A stretch of 64,000 nucleotides of DNA, taken from the NCBI GenBank assembly GCA_964500435.1, contig CAZCNL010000009.1:1-64000 (forward strand). Direction: 5' to 3'. Of the stretch, positions 60,323-64,000 are shown piece by piece. The stretch comes from GWF2-33-9 sp964500435. Its GTDB lineage: Bacteria; Bacteroidota; Ignavibacteria; Kapaibacteriales; UBA2268. Position numbers and translations under genes: made by a program. The notes beneath the pieces were generated by a model. That model did not search any database. It worked only from the letters and a program-made list of their open reading frames with translations, and was not told the origin of the DNA. Positions within the stretch are counted from its first letter, which is position 1. The number at the start of each line of letters is the position of its first letter.

Positions 60323-62875
60323 CTATGAAAAAATCATTTCAGGAAATTTTTGCAGCAATTTATTGACGTTCGAAATATCTTTTGCTCCTGCTGTAGCAAG
60401 ATGTGCTTTGCCACCACCGCCGCCACCAAGGAATTTTGCCGCAAAACCAACTAATTTACCCGCTGGATATTTGTCCTTCAAATCATCAGTAACAACGCAG
60501 CAAAGTTGTACTTTCCCATCATTTATTGTTGTTAAAAGTGCAATTCCTTCTTTTGCCATTTTATTTCTTATTTCATCGCCTAAATTTCTTAGCGTGTCGA
60601 TATCAGTTTCGGGCAATTCTGTTGTTATTATTTTTATCCCATTTACTTTTTTTGAGTTATTAATTAATTTCTCAACTTCACTCGAAAGTTCTTGCATTTT
60701 ATTGCTTGCAATTACTTTTTCGAGTTGTTTTATTTTCTCGATTAATTCTTCTTTTTCTGCTTCTTTTTTCTTTAATTCGGAGTTAACTTGTTTAATATAT
60801 TTTTCCACGGCTGGTCCCGTAATTGCTTCAATTCGACGTACACCAGCAGCTATGCCTGCTTCGTTAATTATTTTGAAAATGCCTATTTCACTTGTGTTTT
60901 TTACGTGAGTTCCACCGCAAAGTTCTATGGAAAAATTCTCGTCCATAGTTACTGCTCGGACCACGTCCCCATATTTATCACCAAAAAACATTTTGATTTT
61001 CGGATTTTGTTTTGCTTTTTCAAGTGATAATTCCTCTGTTTTCACAGGGAATTTCGAAAAAATCTTTTCATTAACTATTTGCTCAATTTTATCTATATCT
61101 TCTGCTGAAACTTTTTCAAAATGATTAAAATCAAATCTCAAGTAATCGGGAGAAACAAGTGAACCAGCTTGTTTTATGTGGTTACCAAGAGTTTCTTTCA
61201 ATGCTTCATGGAGCAAATGCGTCGCACTATGATTTCTCATTATATTATTCCGTCTCCATTCGTCAACTTCTGCTATTGCTTCATCTCCAACTTTTGCAAT
61301 TACTTCTCGTTCACAAATATGTATTCTTCCATTTCCTACTTTTTGAATGTCCAACACTTTATAAACTTCGTTATTTATTGTTAAAGTTCCTGTATCTGAA
61401 ACTTGTCCACCACTTTCTGCATAAAATGGCGTTTTGTCCAAAATTACTTTATTCTCATCAATATATATAATTTTTGCAGTTGTCTTTAATTCATTATATC
61501 CAGTGAAAATTGTAGTATATTCACCTTCAATATTAATAGCTTCTGTCGAGCTTACTTTTCTTGCAGAGCGAGATCGGTCTCGTTGCTCTTCCATAAACTT
61601 CTCAAATTCCTCAGTGTCAACAGTAAATCCTCTTTCTCGAGCGATTAATTGAGTTAAATCTAATGGAAAACCAAAAGTGTCATAAAGTAAGAAAGCATCT
61701 TTTCCAGAAATAATGTGATTACTATCGGCATTACTATTGATAATTTCTTCAACCTTTGCGAGCCCTCTTTCCAATGTTACAAGAAAGCTTTCTTCTTCTG
61801 CTTTAATAACTCTTTCGATAGTATTTTTTTCCTGAATTAATTCAGGGAAAACATCACCTAATGTATCAATCAAAACTGGAACTAATTTATAAATTAGTGG
61901 TTCGTTAAAACCAAGATTCCGAGCAAACCGAGATGCTCTTCGTAAAATCCTTCGCAAAACATAACTTCTTCCTTCGTTGCCTGGTAAAGCGCCATCTGCA
62001 ATTGCAAAAGACAAAGTCCTTAAATGGTCAGCAATTACTCGCATTGCTATTCCATCTTTGCTTTCTAATTCTGCGTTATATTTTTTTCCTGATAATTCAG
62101 AAATTTTTTGAATAATCGGCATAAATACATCTGTATCGTAATTCGATTTCGTTCCTTGTATCACAGACACAATTCGCTCAAAGCCCATTCCCGTATCGAC
62201 ATGCTTTGCTTTAAGTGGTTCTAATTCACCTTGTGCATTGCGATTGTATTGAATAAAAACTAAATTCCAAATTTCAATAACATCGGGTGAACCGGCATTG
62301 ACCAGATTTGCTCCAGAAAAATCGTCTGTTCTGTCGAAATGAATTTCACTACAAGGACCGCATGGACCTGTCTCGCCCATCTCCCAAAAATTATCTTTTT
62401 CGCCAAAACGCTGAATGTGACTTTCGGGTAAATATTTCTTCCAAATTTCGAATGCTTCGTCATCTGTTTTATATACAGTTGCATACAATCTTTCTTTCGG
62501 TAATTTCCAAACATCAGTCAATAACTCCCAAGCCCATTGAATTGCTTCCTCTTTGTAATAATCACCGAAACTCCAATTCCCAAGCATTTCAAAAAAAGTA
62601 TGATGATATGTATCAACACCAACTTCTTCTAAATCATTATGTTTACCGCTTACACGAATACATTTTTGCGTATCGGCGGCTCTTTTATAATCTCGTTCAC
62701 CTAAGCCAAGAAATACATCCTTGAACTGATTCATCCCCGCATTTGTGAAAAGAAGCGTTGGGTCGTTATGTGGAACAACTGGTGCAGAGGGCACTATTCT
62801 ATGTCCCTTTGTTTTGAAAAAATCTAAAAATGATTGTCGAATCTCTTTTGCGGTCATTTTATTTGTTGTGGTCAT
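60323..62875 (-). CDS. alaS: Alanine--tRNA ligase
   Basis: This 850-aa class II synthetase has a catalytic domain with RQSFLDFFKTKGHRIVPSAP (motif 1 start) and LFTNAGMNQFKDVFLG. The TYHHTFFEMLGNWSFGDYYK segment (motif 2) and GNEGRSYVLRRILRRASRFA (motif 3) follow. The editing domain has zinc ligands in RNHSATHLLHEAL and CGGTHVKNTSEIG. The C-terminal DHHA1/C-Ala region contains KFLGGGGGGKAHLATAGAKD. All functional domains are intact and the length is normal (E. coli 876). It sits between fkp and gpsA, with 211 bases of AT-rich DNA upstream (62876-63086) in which I see no gene. Confidence 0.97.
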   Translation of the reverse strand: MTTTNKMTAKEIRQSFLDFFKTKGHRIVPSAPVVPHNDPTLLFTNAGMNQFKDVFLGLGERDYKRAADTQKCIRVSGKHNDLEEVGVDTYHHTFFEMLGNWSFGDYYKEEAIQWAWELLTDVWKLPKERLYATVYKTDDEAFEIWKKYLPESHIQRFGEKDNFWEMGETGPCGPCSEIHFDRTDDFSGANLVNAGSPDVIEIWNLVFIQYNRNAQGELEPLKAKHVDTGMGFERIVSVIQGTKSNYDTDVFMPIIQKISELSGKKYNAELESKDGIAMRVIADHLRTLSFAIADGALPGNEGRSYVLRRILRRASRFARNLGFNEPLIYKLVPVLIDTLGDVFPELIQEKNTIERVIKAEEESFLVTLERGLAKVEEIINSNADSNHIISGKDAFLLYDTFGFPLDLTQLIARERGFTVDTEEFEKFMEEQRDRSRSARKVSSTEAINIEGEYTTIFTGYNELKTTAKIIYIDENKVILDKTPFYAESGGQVSDTGTLTINNEVYKVLDIQKVGNGRIHICEREVIAKVGDEAIAEVDEWRRNNIMRNHSATHLLHEALKETLGNHIKQAGSLVSPDYLRFDFNHFEKVSAEDIDKIEQIVNEKIFSKFPVKTEELSLEKAKQNPKIKMFFGDKYGDVVRAVTMDENFSIELCGGTHVKNTSEIGIFKIINEAGIAAGVRRIEAITGPAVEKYIKQVNSELKKKEAEKEELIEKIKQLEKVIASNKMQELSSEVEKLINNSKKVNGIKIITTELPETDIDTLRNLGDEIRNKMAKEGIALLTTINDGKVQLCCVVTDDLKDKYPAGKLVGFAAKFLGGGGGGKAHLATAGAKDISNVNKLLQKFPEMIFS

Positions 62876-63086
62876 ATTTTATTTATTGTTTGATGTTTTA
62901 TTTTTAATATTTATTTAAAATCAATTTTGTATAGTTTGCAAAATTAACTACAAAAGTTTTATTGACGTATAAAATTATAATTAATGATATAATAAATTCA
63001 ATGTGAATTGAATTTAAATTAAGAATGTTGGAATTTTAAAAATTTAAGTTATTGTATTAATCAGGAAAGTTTAATAAAAGTGAGTT

Positions 63087-64000
63087 TTAACCTAATTCGT
63101 GGCGGTATTCTCTTGTCATCAAATCTTTTAAAGCAACTTCTGGTGGCAAATTATCAAAAAGGATTTGATGAACTTTTGTTACGATAGGCATTTCAACCTT
63201 ATGCTTTTGAGCAAGATTATACGCCGATTTTGTTGTTTCAACACCTTCAGCTATCATTTGCATCTCGTTTATTATTTCGTTTAACTTTTTACCAAGTCCA
63301 ATAAGTTCACCAACTTTTCGATTGCGTGAATGTTTACTATTGCAAGTTACAATTAAATCTCCTAAACCTGAAAGCCCAGTAATTGTAAGCGCATTTGCAC
63401 CCATAGCAACAGATAGCCTTGACATTTCAGCTAATCCTCTTGTGATGAGTGCCGCCTTTGTATTATCACCAAATTGCAAACCATCAATGATGCCTGCTGC
63501 AATTGCTATAACATTTTTGATTGATCCACCCAATTCACAACCGACAATATCTTGTGATGTATAAACTCTAAAATTGCCATTTGAGAATAAAATTTGAATA
63601 AATCGAGAATAACTTATATCTTCTGATGATGTAACGACAGTTGTTGGTTGGAACAATCCTACTTCTTCTGCATGTGATGGACCTGTGAGTACTGCAAAAT
63701 CTTCGGAACTTACACCCAATTGTGCAAAAATTTCGGAACCTCGTTGCAATGTATCAATTTCAATTCCTTTCGCAACGTTTAATACTTTTTTACCATTCAA
63801 ATTAATACCGGACGCAGATAAAGTTTTACGAATGTATTGAGTAGGAATCGCAGAAACAAAGAATTTTTGAGTTTTTAAAACTGCTAAATCATTAACAGCT
63901 ATTACTTTTTCGTTTAATTTTATTTTAGGGAGAAATAAATTATTAACCCGATTTTTATTAATGGAATCTACAAGCTCTGGTTCTCTTGCCCAAAGAACAA
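63087..64000 (-). CDS. gpsA: Glycerol-3-phosphate dehydrogenase [NAD(P)+], partial at window edge
   Basis: About 304 codons are visible; the N-terminal Rossmann GxGxxG lies beyond 64000. The frame is open to the edge and reads VLWAREPELVDSINKNRVNN near the boundary, then FLPKIKLNEKVIAVNDLAVL. Downstream are the active-site lysines in NVAKGIE and ELGGSIKNVIAIAAGIIDGL, NTKAALITRGLAEMSRLSVA, and GLSGLGDLIVTCNSKHSRNR. It makes sn-glycerol 3-phosphate for phospholipids. A TTG at 63800 is not the true start because family-conserved residues continue upstream. Confidence 0.93.
   Translation of the reverse strand, partial: VLWAREPELVDSINKNRVNNLFLPKIKLNEKVIAVNDLAVLKTQKFFVSAIPTQYIRKTLSASGINLNGKKVLNVAKGIEIDTLQRGSEIFAQLGVSSEDFAVLTGPSHAEEVGLFQPTTVVTSSEDISYSRFIQILFSNGNFRVYTSQDIVGCELGGSIKNVIAIAAGIIDGLQFGDNTKAALITRGLAEMSRLSVAMGANALTITGLSGLGDLIVTCNSKHSRNRKVGELIGLGKKLNEIINEMQMIAEGVETTKSAYNLAQKHKVEMPIVTKVHQILFDNLPPEVALKDLMTREYRHELG

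Noticed and set aside
63087..63800. gpsA as a 237-aa complete gene
   Set aside because: GpsA-conserved residues (WARE, INKNR, FLP) continue upstream in the same open frame to the window edge, so the gene is cut by the window and not truncated.
1..64000. tRNA and rRNA genes
   Set aside because: Scanning the intergenic gaps showed no cloverleaf-like sequence with a TTC-type T loop and no rRNA-like segment.

Overview
The window joins two kinds of DNA. Positions 1-12711 are the end-proximal part of a Mu-like (transposable) prophage. Positions 12712-64000 are chromosome of a very AT-rich bacterium. The host carries a Bat (Bacteroides aerotolerance) operon, ATP-dependent PEP carboxykinase, an OmpA/VWA lipoprotein, PD40-propeller and TPR proteins, an FAD-dependent sulfide:quinone oxidoreductase-like enzyme and weak Shine-Dalgarno signals. 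This fits the Bacteroidota/Chlorobiota (FCB) group, possibly a Kapabacteria- or Ignavibacteria-type lineage. The phylum-level call is inference from gene content; there is no rRNA in the window.

Prophage (1-12711). A rightward block (225-4728) encodes gp36- and gp37-like proteins, the small and large terminase subunits, a DUF935 portal and a virion morphogenesis protein. It meets a long leftward block at a strong bidirectional terminator (4753-4784). Read from its promoter at about 11.9 kb, the leftward block encodes a small HTH protein, a MuA-type DDE transposase, small coiled-coil proteins, a Gam-like candidate, a ParB-like protein, a stand-alone DnaA-domain-IV-like protein, a zinc ribbon, and a MuF head protein with a low-GC toxin-like C-terminus followed by a small acidic ORF (possible immunity gene). 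An XRE-type repressor diverges at 11963. The phage end carries 9-bp tandem repeats and four copies of a 10-mer, and terminates in CA at 12711, inside the coding sequence of a C10-family cysteine peptidase that it truncates.

Host chromosome. After a 48-aa ORF and the SQR-like enzyme come comB-ftsK-pth (15.5-19.9 kb). Leftward genes follow: an ODP-like di-iron MBL protein with an MCP-like partner, rsmD with a PilM-like protein, and a TPR sensor kinase. Next are uvrA, a KtrA-like protein and a PD40 protein, then an aminotransferase overlapping pckA, an M29-like aminopeptidase and a lone groEL. The Bat operon (36.9-41.4 kb) diverges from a TolC-HlyD-permease-permease exporter set (41.5-46.3 kb). 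An M16 peptidase, a 1231-aa hybrid histidine kinase and a UPF0173 hydrolase follow. The last 12 kb are leftward housekeeping genes: rnpA-rpmH, ispD, pyrE, an M28 peptidase, a VWA-OmpA lipoprotein, an O-methyltransferase, an MCE protein, ssb, an FKBP isomerase, alaS and gpsA (cut by the window edge).

The observations most worth a second look are the MuF-toxin fusion with its candidate immunity gene, the repeat-dense prophage end, the ODP/MCP-like pair, the sensor kinase whose signal peptide lies upstream of any standard start codon, and the GC-rich patch with a possible 21-aa peptide between an ATPase-less exporter and an M16 peptidase.
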